Source: Viola odorata (taxonomy: Eukaryota; Streptophyta; Magnoliopsida; Malpighiales; Violaceae). From it: 64,000 nt of DNA. Where the stretch lies: positions 52,968,377 to 53,032,376 of the forward strand of contig OY829541.1 of the NCBI GenBank assembly GCA_963691705.1, given 5' to 3'. The position numbers and the translations under genes were made by a program. Shown one piece after another: positions 22,978-33,305 of the stretch (its first letter is position 1; each line of letters opens with the position of its first letter). The notes under the pieces were generated by a model, which was given only the letters and a program-made list of their open reading frames with translations, made no database searches and was not told the DNA's origin.

Positions 22978-23230
22978 GTCGCGAGCGAAATTTGGGACGC
23001 AATGAAATAGTCCTTATTTATAAGGGAAACCTAAAAAGTCCTTAAAAAAGAAGAAAATAAAATAAAACTAAGGCCAAATGAAAAAGGTCTAAACCCGAGA
23101 ACAACGGTTCAGGGTCATTTTATGGACTCGGGAAGGTGTTAGGCACTCGAGTCTCATCCTTAAAAAGGTTACCAGATCTAAAAAGAGGTGTTTAAATATC
23201 ATGTTGAAAACAAGTAATTTGGCCCTCTAG
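22978..23230 (+). mobile_element. Second Tat/Ogre-like LTR fragment
   Basis: TGTCGCACCGTCGCG near 22978 is followed by AAAAGGTCTAAACCCGAGAAC and GGGAAGGTGTTAGGCACTCGAG, parallel to 2273-2540 in order and spacing. The similarity fades after about 23220, so this is a truncated piece. Confidence 0.5.
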
Positions 23231-23332
23231 GGGGTATCGTCGCTTTAGTTCTTTTAAGTTTGTTTGATTGATTTTATCCTAATTATTGTCGAGTTGTTTA
23301 ACATAAAATAACATTAACATGTCGTGCCCATT

Positions 23333-23502
23333 TAATATGCATATTAAAGGGTCCATGGGCCCATTGGTGTACAATTATTGTCGAGATTTATCGGCTTTAA
23401 TCTCGAACAGTTTTACGAATGGAGCAAAGTATATTGGTAGTCTTTTTTTTATAGAGTTTGATAGTGCTTGAATAATTAAAATTATCTGCATATAACTACT
23501 AA
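23333..23502. repeat. Dispersed repeat, copy B (inverted partner of 9872-10108)
   Basis: Runs from CGTGCCCATTTAATATGC to TGCATATAACTACTAA and is the reverse complement of copy A with a shorter central part. Both copies contain GGGTCCATGGGCCC. Confidence 0.65.
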
Positions 23503-24137
23503 ACGACCTATATATATATTTTTAACTAAATTTAAATTAATCTTCAATTTACTTCATTAACATAAAATATAAAATTGTGGTGACCTTTTAAATTCATTGG
23601 TTTGACCAAGAGTGCAATTTTTTTAATCAACAAGAACCGTATGCTTACAGGGACGGATCCAAGATTTGAATTCAGGGGGGGCAGCGCCCCGATTTTTTTT
23701 TAAAAATGGAAGGTAAGCGAACTGAACGAAAAATTGAAAAAATGCTTAAGAGTATTTATATTCGTCACTAAATAACAAATATTTAAATAAACTTAACAAA
23801 AAGATACATAAGAAGACAATATAGAAAAAAATTAATTATACATTAGAGTTCATACAATATACGTACTTTTTACATTTATTTTTTTACGAGTTTTCATTTT
23901 TTGATATTCTTGTAAAAAATAAAAATTAATTAAATTAAATTAATTGGATTTCAGCCAATTACAAACATGATCAATTTTAACCAAAGACAAACGTAAAGAC
24001 TCATTGTAAAATTTTAGACAAATATAATGACTAAAATGAGCATTTAGTTTAAAATTTTAAATTTTTTTATGTAATAATGTTTTATTTTAATCGAGTAGAT
24101 AAATAAAATAATTTATTTATGTTAATTATAAATGTAG
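23503..24137. other. AT-rich spacer with a possible transposon end
   Basis: The phrase CAGGGACGGATCCAAGATTTGAATTC at about 23648, followed by GGGGGGGCAGCGCCCC, resembles a common plant dispersed-repeat terminus. The rest shows no gene or repeat structure. Confidence 0.35.
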
Positions 24138-24146
24138 TCATTTATT

Positions 24147-25639
24147 GGGATTGCGCATCCGGAGGTCCCTCCACTTATTATTTTCATTTTAGTCAGTCCC
24201 TAACGTTTGTTTTTGTTCGATTTGGTCCCACACGTTACCTCCGTTAGACCCGCGGAGTCCCTCCTCCGATAACGAGGCAAACGGCCATTAATTTTGATTT
24301 TTTTATTATTAAATCTGATAAAACTGTCTGACCGCGGGACCCACATGTCGGAAAAATTAATTTGAATTTTAAAAATATTAGAAAAAATTAGAAAAATTAA
24401 AAGAAAAATAATATTATTAATTTAAAAAATACAGAATATTTAGAATATTTAATTTTAAAATTCAAAAATATATAATTAATTTTAAAATTCAAAAAAATAA
24501 TTATTTAATCACCCTTTCATCATCCACCGTTGATCTGTTTGAAAGGGAGAGTCAAACAAAATCAACGGTCCACATAATTAACAGCTCATTATCCTCATCC
24601 TCACTACCTTTTGCCCAGAACCGCCTCTCCTCCTTCAAGCTCACGTCTTCCTCGATCTCCTCCCCCAACGCAAATCATCATCATCAAACCTCCCATCTCC
24701 GGACTGTTCATGGCCACTCTCCCTTTGCTCCTCACGTTCGCAACGACCACGCGCGCCTTGCCCTCCAAGCTCACTCGCGGCTTCACCACTATATATACCA
24801 AGCTCCGCACGACCATTTTCCTCACCAATTCACGCACGAATTCACGTTTCTTCTCCTTCTGAATTTTAGTTCTATCTCTCTGCAATTTCTCAAGGTTTAA
24901 TTTCTGCTTTTGATTTGATCAACTGTTTCTGTTTTTTATTTAATTAATAATTGCTGGTTTCAATTAATTACTGCCTTGGGTTTGATTTAATTGTTGCTGC
25001 TTGGGTTTAATTAAATTAATTCGATTGCTTCTGGTTTCAATTATCCGCTGCTTTGGTTTGTTTTAAATTGCCGTTTTGAATTAATTTGGTCGTTCTTGGT
25101 TTGACAAAATTAATTACTGTTTTTGCTAAATTGATTGTTGTTTTTGGTTTGGCTAAATTGCTATTGGGAACTGGTTTGATTGTCTGTTTTAATTGGGTCG
25201 GAGTTGCGTCTTGTCGTTGTCCGGTTTCGTCCTTGGTCGCCGACAATGGACCCAAGAAAGAAGATGAAGCTGGGAAGAAGGAGGAGGGAAGCAGGCTGGT
25301 TTAAAAAGAAAGAAAGGGAGTTGGGCTGGGCCTGGTTTGAGGGGAAATGAATTGGTCAATTTTAAAATTAAATAATTATTTTTTTGAATTTTAAAATTAA
25401 TTATATATTTTTGAATTTTAAAATTAATTAATTATTTTTTTGAATTTCCCGAGTTCAGACACTTTTATCAGATTTAATAATAAAAAAATCAAAACTAACG
25501 GCCGTTTGCCTCGTTATCGGAGGAAGGACTCCGCGGGTCTAACGGAGGTAACGTGTGAGACCAAATCGAACACAAACAAACGTTAGGAACTGACTAAAAT
25601 GAAAATAATAAGTAGAGGGACCCTGGGTGCGCAATCCCG
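24147..25639. mobile_element. Pack-MULE-like non-autonomous element with perfect 9-bp target duplication
   Basis: Inverted ends of about 178 bp (24147-24324 and 25462-25639) begin GGGATTGCGC and share CCTCCGTTAGACCCGCGGAG and TAACGAGGCAAACGGCC in inverted order. The element is flanked by TCATTTATT at 24138-24146 and TCATTTATT at 25640-25648, an exact 9-bp duplication as expected for Mutator-type transposition. There is no transposase. The interior (about 24590-25320) is GC-richer and gene-like: TATATATACC near 24788 on the plus strand, a pyrimidine-rich leader, intron-like T-rich sequence, and an ATG near 25244 opening a short basic frame (MDPRKKMKLGRRRR). This looks like captured host promoter, leader and exon sequence. 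Confidence 0.8.
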
Positions 25640-25648
25640 TCATTTATT

Positions 25649-26930
25649 ATTATTATTGAAAGGAGGCCCGTAACCACCACCACCCACTCTCTCTCCTCCA
25701 TTTATCTTCCTTCTTTCCCAACCTCTCATCCTCAATTTCAATGTGCAGAACCAAAATGGCAATCAATACCACTGATCCATCCCACCCCCCGTCACCGCCC
25801 TCAGTGCAACGCCTAGCCAACGCCAACCAACATCCTCTTCTTCCTCCGCCGCTTTTGCCTTTCCGTCCTTCTCCTCCTCCTCCTCAGATCCCTCAACCTC
25901 CAATGCACCCAACGCTTTCTTCACCACAACGTCCGTCTCCTCTACACTCTCCTTATTAATTTTTTTTTGATTGGGCAAGGGTGGGCGGTTGCCCATTCTC
26001 ACTGAGTTTTCTTCTTCTTTAATCTTTTCTAATCTTGGATAATCTTCAATTTTGACAAAGTATGACCATTTTTTAATTGGGTTTATATTTTGTTACTAAT
26101 ATCATGAATAAATTAAAAAAATATATATATTAACAATTAATAAAATGGTATAATAGATATTTTATACATTTATAAATTTTCTTGGCTCTTATACTAAACA
26201 AATGTAATATTTTTTCTTCTTTTTATTCTCATTTTTGAAGTAGAAATATACCAAACATATCTATGGGTATAACGTTCTTTTTCCTACTCATACCCATTCT
26301 CACTCATCCCCTTTCCTTCTTTTCATTCACTTTTCTATTTGTATCCGCTTACCAACTAGGTCGTGAAAGACAGATAAATTCTAATTGCCAAGCCCACTCA
26401 ACCATGCAATTGAAAGAAGCTTTTTTAGCTAAAACGTGTCAGAAATAAGATTTGATTATATTTAAGCGAGATCCGTCTTTTATCATAATAGCAAAAACTC
26501 AGAGAAAATATTGGAATTAATAGATTATTTAATTATCCTTTTACACGTGAGATCTCTCTTGGAGAGCCACCTTTTTTTGAAGATCTAAAAAAACTCGAAC
26601 GAGATTACTATTAGTTGAGAGCACGCACTAAGAAAATAAATTAATTAATTAATTTCTACTAGAACATGAATCCCACTTTACTCAAAAAATTCAACAGTGA
26701 GATAGGAGAGCCCATTGTCAATTTGTTACTGATCAGCGCAAGCCCAACTTTGACTCTTGACATACCTAACCCAAACCCATATCATGTTGAGACTAAAATA
26801 AAACCCGATAAAAACAAAAACAAAAACAAATTTTCAATTCTAAAGATTTATAATTGGCTGCGGTTACATCTCTTTATCTTCTTCAGCAGACAACCCGACG
26901 CACCAAACCAGAGTAAAAGTAAGACAAGAA
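25649..26930 (+). promoter_or_regulatory. Upstream region of the GSA aminomutase gene
   Basis: A CACGTG G-box core lies at 26544-26549, about 380 bp before the start codon; G-boxes are common in light-responsive plant promoters. A TTTATAA element at about 26846, some 80 bp before the ATG, is a candidate TATA box. At 25690-25965 there is a pyrimidine-rich, Pro/Ser-coding stretch that looks like a truncated gene leader and is not assigned. The remainder is AT-rich. Confidence 0.4.
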
Positions 26931-29082
26931 ATGGCTGCATCGACTGTCGCCGGCGTTGGGGTTGGTTTAGGAATTTCGTGTTCTTCTGCTCGGAAAGTCT
27001 TCCATGAAAGAAACCATCCGTCCAGATCGTATCGTGTTGCCGCCGTTAAAATGACACTCTCCGTCGAGGAGAAGAAAAAGAATTACACCCTCAAAAAATC
27101 TGAAGAAGCCTTCAATGCAGCCAAGGTAAAGTAAAAGGAGAAAAATTGAAATGACCCTTTTGCTCTTTCTTGCTTATTATTAGTTTCTCATTATGAATTA
27201 TGTCCATGGTGCTCAATTTTGACTTTGTATGCTCATATCTGTTGATTGAATGCTTGACTTACCTTGAGTTTCCTCTTCTTCTTCTTTTTCTCTTTCTGGG
27301 CGGCAGGAACTGATGCCAGGAGGTGTGAATTCACCCGTGCGTGCGTTTAACTCAGTTGGTGGGCAGCCTATTGTGATTGATTCGGTGAAGGGATGTAAAA
27401 TGTGGGACATTGATGGCAATGAGTATATTGATTATGTTGGGTCTTGGGGGCCGGCTATAATTGGTCATGCAGATGATGAGGTGCTCCTCTTTTGCTTTAC
27501 TATACTGTGGTTGTGTTTGGTATATGTGAATAATGTTGTGTGCTTTTGTAAGAATTGTGGTAGTAAAAGCTGGAATGTACATATTAGTTACCTTCATTTC
27601 AGTGAGAAAAAAGAAAAAAATTGAACCAAAAAATGGCATTTGTGGATGCTAGCTTGTTAGTTCGACTTCTAATCATTTGTTCTTTTGGTTTTGAGCCCTA
27701 TGCTGAGTTTAAATTCCTCTGACTGTTGCAATGAGAAGGATTTAGGGAAAGGAGGCTGCCGACTGATTGTTTTGTTTGAGGCACTGTTGGCCTCCTTATT
27801 TTTACATACATGAAAAGGAATGACATTTTCCATTTTATTATCGAAGAACATTACCTATTCTATGGCTCAAATCAGTGAAAGAAGACCTATGGATAGAGGA
27901 TGAGCCAATTTTTTGACTTCTATGTTCTGGAGGACTTCAGGAAATAAGTGTTTGATCATGGTTTAACGCTTTGAATTCTACTTTTGAATTTGTATGACTA
28001 ACATTTAGCTACAGGTGCTTGCTGCCTTGGGTGAAACAATGAAGAAAGGGACCAGCTTTGGTGCTCCTTGCCTTCTAGAGAATGTTTTGGCCGAGATGGT
28101 TATTAAAGCAGTTCCAAGCATAGAAATGGTACGATTCGTCAACTCAGGGACAGAAGCATGCATGGGTGTTCTTCGCCTGGCTCGTGCCTATACTGGGCGA
28201 GAGAAGCTGATCAAGTTTGAGGGTTGTTACCATGGCCATGCTGATCCATACCTTGTCAAAGCAGGCAGTGGTGTAGCTACTCTTGGGCTTCCTGACTCAC
28301 CTGGTGTGCCTAAAGGAGCAACTTGTGAAACTCTAACAGCACCCTACAATGACATTGATGCCGTGGAAAATATTTTCAATTCCAACAAAGGGGAGATTGC
28401 TGCACTAATCCTTGAACCCGTCGTAGGAAACTCTGGTTTCATCGCTCCTAAGCCAGGGTTTCTTGAAGCTATTCGCAAGCTCACAAAAGACAATAATGTT
28501 CTTCTAATTTTTGATGAAGTTATGACAGGCTTCCGTTTGGCATATGGTGGTGCGCAGGAATATTTTGGCATAACTCCTGACTTAACAACACTTGGGAAGA
28601 TCATTGGTGGTGGCCTTCCAGTTGGTGCATACGGAGGGAGGAAGGATATAATGAAGATGGTTGCACCCGCAGGGCCAATGTATCAGGCTGGGACCTTGAG
28701 TGGGAATCCATTGGCAATGACTGCAGGGATACACACCCTAAAGCGGTTGCAAGAGCCAGGAACTTACGAATACTTGGATAAGATCACAGGCGAACTTACT
28801 CAAGGGATTATAGATGCTGGTAAGAAGTCAGGGCATGCCATTTGTGGTGGTCACATTAGGGGAATGTTTGGGTTTTTCTTGACAGACGGACCTGTTTACT
28901 CTTTTGATGATGCAAAGAAGAGTGATACTGCGAAGTTTGCGAGGTTTTATCAAGGAATGCTGCGGGAAGGTGTGTACTTGGCACCTTCACAATTTGAAGC
29001 TGGGTTTTCAAGCCTGGCACATACTGCTGAAGATATCCAACGGACAATAGCCGCCGCAGAGAAAGTTTTCCAGGAGATATAG
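26931..29082 (+). CDS. GSA: Glutamate-1-semialdehyde 2,1-aminomutase, chloroplastic
   Basis: Three exons (26931-27125, 27307-27480, 28015-29082) with GT-AG introns encode 478 residues, the usual length for plant GSA aminotransferase (HemL family, class III aminotransferase fold). It converts glutamate-1-semialdehyde to 5-aminolevulinate in the plastid stroma, the last step of the C5 route feeding chlorophyll and haem synthesis. The first ~40 residues are Ser/Ala/Arg-rich without acidic residues, as in a transit peptide. Family signatures follow in order: [17 protein letters not shown] sequence in exon 2, [18 protein letters not shown] at its end, then [34 protein letters not shown], and [18 protein letters not shown] containing the PLP-binding Lys (about residue 318). 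No disruption is seen. It converges with the MUB gene downstream. Confidence 0.95.
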
Positions 29083-29842
29083 ATCGTTGATCCCTACATC
29101 CTCCGGCAACTGCATTCTCATTCGGGTTTTTGATTTTCTTGGTTTCAGCTTTTCCTCTAGTAGCAACCTCAGGATAGCCCTCTTTTTTGTAGATGAATGA
29201 ATAGGCTGTCTTTAATGATTGTGTGTTAAGAACATGAAACTTCTTTTTCTTCATGATTTGAGTGTATCATGTACGCACAAATGCTTCAAGTGTTGGCTTG
29301 TACTTGATTCTTTCCACGGATTTTCTTGTCATTTGGGTATTGACATGTTAGAAGCCTGCTATTCTTTGTCAAAAAGCCTCTGCATGATAATACAAAAGTA
29401 GTGCCAGGTCCTTATCAAATTCTAACTTGCCTCAGAAACTGAGTGCTAAAATCTGTTTTAAAATCCAAATAACTTCTCAGAAAAAAAAAACCGAAAAAAC
29501 CCGAACATGATTAATCTTAATCTAGTGGGATTGAGATTTGAGATGCTTGTAATCCAAAACCAAGAAAGGAAACAAAGAAGGAAAAGTATGGCAACGATGG
29601 CCGTTTTAGGATGAGTTCAAGAAATCCAGTACAAGTGTTGAGTTGCTACATCACTTCAAAGAAGTATCTTTCTTCGACATTTGATTGCTGGATCTTGTTT
29701 TTACATCAATGGCTATACATCTTTCTATTACTAGTACAAATCATTCGTGGTCTTTTAATAAACAAACAAAGAGGAGCTCAAAGAAAAAAACAGGATCAAG
29801 AGAAACAAAGCACATCACATCACCACTTGACACTCACTGCAA

Positions 29843-29874
<32 letters not shown>

Positions 29875-30003
29875 ACTGAAACACTTATGGAATTACACAA
29901 GAATGCTGCAACAACAAACATGGGATGGCACAGGAAAACAAATTTCTGCATCTAAAGCATTGGCACCAGGGGAAGAATTCTCCAAATATCTACATGTTTG
30001 CCT
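29083..30003. other. Convergent 3' flanks of GSA and MUB
   Basis: This interval should hold the 3'UTRs and terminators of both convergent genes. No further gene is apparent; ORFs here are short and compositionally biased. Confidence 0.5.
29849..29874. repeat. (TA)n microsatellite
   Basis: About 13 uninterrupted TA dinucleotides in the interval between the convergent genes. Confidence 0.9.
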
Positions 30004-32822
30004 TCACAATATGGAACACGAACACACAATTTTCTTTGGAGACTTATCGATCTTCTTTTCTGTTCAAAACAGGAGGTATCAAGTTAATGTCAGATATGGG
30101 TTGAAAAGAAAAGGAAACAGAGATACCAAAATGAGAAGTTTGATAATCAAACTTAAAGGGAGAAAAAAGCTACAGCAAGTTAATCCATCTCCATAAACCG
30201 TCCAAACTAAAAAGACATTGTAGGAAGTATAGCCATATATGGTTGAGGACAGCAGAATTAACTAACTTGCATGCACGGTCTTGGTCCACAAACATCAACT
30301 TAACAATCATATTGCATTTAGGGAAGAAAAAACGAGAATTAACAGAGCAAGTACTGTAGTAGTAAGAAAGTACTCGAATAGTTCAAGGCTGGTAAGTGAC
30401 TTAGTGCCCAATACTGGAATCTAGAGTTTCATTAGAGAGCAATTAGGTTTGGGTCTCATACTACAACCTTTAAGGTCCATGTAACATCTTATTTGCTAGA
30501 TCTTCCTCGTAATAACCAGTACAATAGTGAAAACAAGAAATTCGAACATCCAATCACTGAAGGCTTCTCAAACTAGAGGGACCTCCATCTAAGCCTTAAA
30601 AATGTATCACACTTTACAACTACATACATAATATGTAAAAGTTCATTCCTCTCAGAAAGGGATAGTACAATTGCAATTTCAAATTCCAAATTAGACAATG
30701 ATTGTCCCCTAAACACCACCAGGTAAACAAATAACCAACCATCAAATTAAGGAACAAAAGAACAGGCAGCATCAAAAGATGATATGCGGGGCATATTATT
30801 TAGGGGAAAATACCTGTTTTGGTTTTAGCTAGAGATGGCTGTACAACGACATGCATCATAATTCCACCAGCCACTTCCCCAAAAGGTGTTCTACACTGAC
30901 CAACAGTCTTGTTGTTATCCAAAATCTTACCAGAGTTGATCAGTTTGACTTCGTTTACTGCCTTTGGAGTAATTGTTTTACCTATGAAAAAAACACGCAG
31001 AGGGATTTAGAATAAAATATAAAAAAGCACTTGCAAAAAAAAATCCACTGACTTAAAGGCACTCTCATCCCGGAAGCTGGTATGCTTCTCAAACCAGGAA
31101 AAAAATATTATCCTTTTAAAATCACTGCTTCTTTTGTTCTTTAAATCCAGCAATTGGCCATGCATGCAGAGAGAAGGATAAAGGAGCGGAGCAGTTCACA
31201 AGATGAGCTTAATTTAGAAAAATCATGACATAAGATAACTTTCATAGTTATGCCTCATAGGATGGACCCCCATATTAACCAGTATGCATTTCCCCTATAC
31301 TCTCTGGTATGGACTATAGAGTCCAAAATCAGTTTTTGATGCCTAAACCCTTGCAAAGAAATCCAAAACTACTAGGTTATTCCCAGCAAGGTAATTCTGA
31401 ATTACTTCCTATGCCAAATGTGCCTCAAGACCTTTTCAAGGTCTGCATTAACAGACTTTTCCTTTAAGCTGAAATCCCACAAGAACTTCAAGCACAAAAA
31501 TCTGGAAAGGTATTCCCCTCATAACCAGCATTTCTTTCCTGACCTATAGCATATTCACGTCACACACGCCAGCAGAAGTCAGAGGTGTCCAAATATGTTA
31601 TTAGAAAGCAATCTGTCATGACAAAGAAAACTTGCTACTTTGCTGAATCAAAAGGGAGAACCACTCTACAGTTAGTTCATCCGTAAGGCTAGCTGTCTAG
31701 AATAGTTTGTCGTCAAGTATTTAATGTGCCTAATATAATGTACCTAAGTACATATGAATTTTGCCAAATGGCTAAGTTATTCATGATCACCATTTTCTGC
31801 ACTAATAACACCTTAAAAGCACAAAGTCACATAACCATCAATATGGGATGACAAGCAATGATGGATATTCGATTCCTATTGATAGTTTGTCTTCAAGTAT
31901 TTAATGTGCCTAATATAATGTACCTAAGTACATATGAATTTTGCCAAATGGCTAAGTTATTCATGATCACCATTTTCTGCACTAATAACACCTTAAAAGC
32001 ACAAAGTCACATAACCATCAATATGGGATGACAAGCAATGATGGATATTCGATTCCTATTAGAAGCACACATTAAACCCTCAATCCATGTTCATCCAGTA
32101 GAAAGCCATTACGGATTCTCCAAACCCAAAGAATAAAAGTTGCTACTTTATCAGTCATCTAACTCAACCAATCCACAGTGATGAACATCATAAGTATCTA
32201 CTTGAATGCAGTCCAACTAACTGATAGTTAAGGTATTTGTGAGGGTAATTGTACACACTTAAATACAAACACGTAAAGGAGACCAAAATGGATAAAACAT
32301 GATTCCAAAATGGATAAAACATGATTCTTCTTTACCACACCAGCAATTTTCCAAAACTGCCACCTTCGTCTCACAATACTAAAAACTCAAGTTCCTATAA
32401 AAAGAATGCTATAAACTCTCAATTGTTGAAAGAATTCATCCAACAACAACAACCTGAGTTCAAAAACTAAACACAATTATATCCATTGCCGATTAGGAAC
32501 TACTCATCAAAGTCCTAAAATTTCACAATCATCCCCAAAACTAAATTTCAGCACCAACATCATATAAATAGCAGGAATAAACATGCAAAATACAAAATCA
32601 CAACCCCACTACTACTACAAATTTTCAACTTCTCCACCCTTAGACTATAATTAAATAGATTTAAAATTCAGTTAATATACTAAAAGAGTAACCTTTGGGC
32701 CAATCAGATACAATTCGCTGCTTAAGCATATCCACCGTCGACGCCGATGAGTACCGGAACGGTCCCATATCAGACCCATCATACAGCCTGAACTTAATAT
32801 CCACCAAATCCTCCTCCGGCAT
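30004..32822 (-). CDS. MUB: Membrane-anchored ubiquitin-fold protein (MUB)
   Basis: Three minus-strand exons (32822-32693, 30981-30814, 30059-30004) splice in frame to 117 residues, matching the usual ~118 of plant MUBs. The N-terminus MPEEDLVDIKFRLYDGSD, then VSDWPKGKTITPKAVNEVKL, SGKILDNNKTVGQCRTPFGE and MHVVVQPSLAKTKT follow the family closely. Exon 3 ends KKIVCSCSIL, giving a CaaX box (CSIL) for prenylation; the preceding Cys is a candidate palmitoylation site. MUBs sit at the plasma membrane and recruit particular ubiquitin-conjugating enzymes (group VI E2s in Arabidopsis). The start was chosen at the ATG giving the family N-terminus. Intron 1 is 1.7 kb and contains a 180-bp tandem duplication. 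The gene diverges from the pseudouridine synthase gene. Confidence 0.93.
31702..32061. repeat. 180-bp tandem duplication in MUB intron 1
   Basis: The block beginning ATAGTTTGTCNTCAAGTATT at 31702 repeats at 31882 with only one difference seen over 180 bases (G versus T in that first phrase). It is a recent duplication and does not touch the splice sites. Confidence 0.9.
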
Positions 32823-33305
32823 TTCCCTTCTCCTGTTCCTACTCCTTATATCAACCAATCACCAACCCCAAGCGTATACTGACACAGAAAAAAGTCAACA
32901 GATCTAATATCAGTGGTTGGTGTTTTTTTCCCAATTTTTTTGATTTAAATAGAGAAAATTTAAACTCACCTTATCCTTTTTTGGTTCTTCTTCTTCGACG
33001 ATGGACGTGCTACGAATTTGATGATGACCAGATAGGTAAGTTTTCTTGGTGAGTTGAAAGAAGAATGTAAAACGAAGCTAGTACAGCCTTTTCCTTTTCT
33101 TTTTCTTCTTTTCTCTCTTTCCCAAATTGCTTTCCCACCTGTGCCATGTGCCCCCACAACACCAAACGACAAGGTTGCTTTTGTTTCACCCTTCAAACGA
33201 TGTCGTGTTGTCTCAGCTGAATATCAGACGACAAGTCGTCTGGTTTAGTCCCTCTCTGTACTTGAGAAGGATCGTTCACATAATAAATAACAAAACCCTA
33301 AGGAA
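32823..33305. promoter_or_regulatory. Shared divergent promoter interval (MUB / pseudouridine synthase)
   Basis: Only 483 bp separate the two start codons on opposite strands, so the 5'UTRs and promoters of both genes must lie here. The interval has pyrimidine-rich stretches and no clear TATA box at a sensible position for either gene, consistent with a bidirectional housekeeping-type promoter. Confidence 0.6.
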
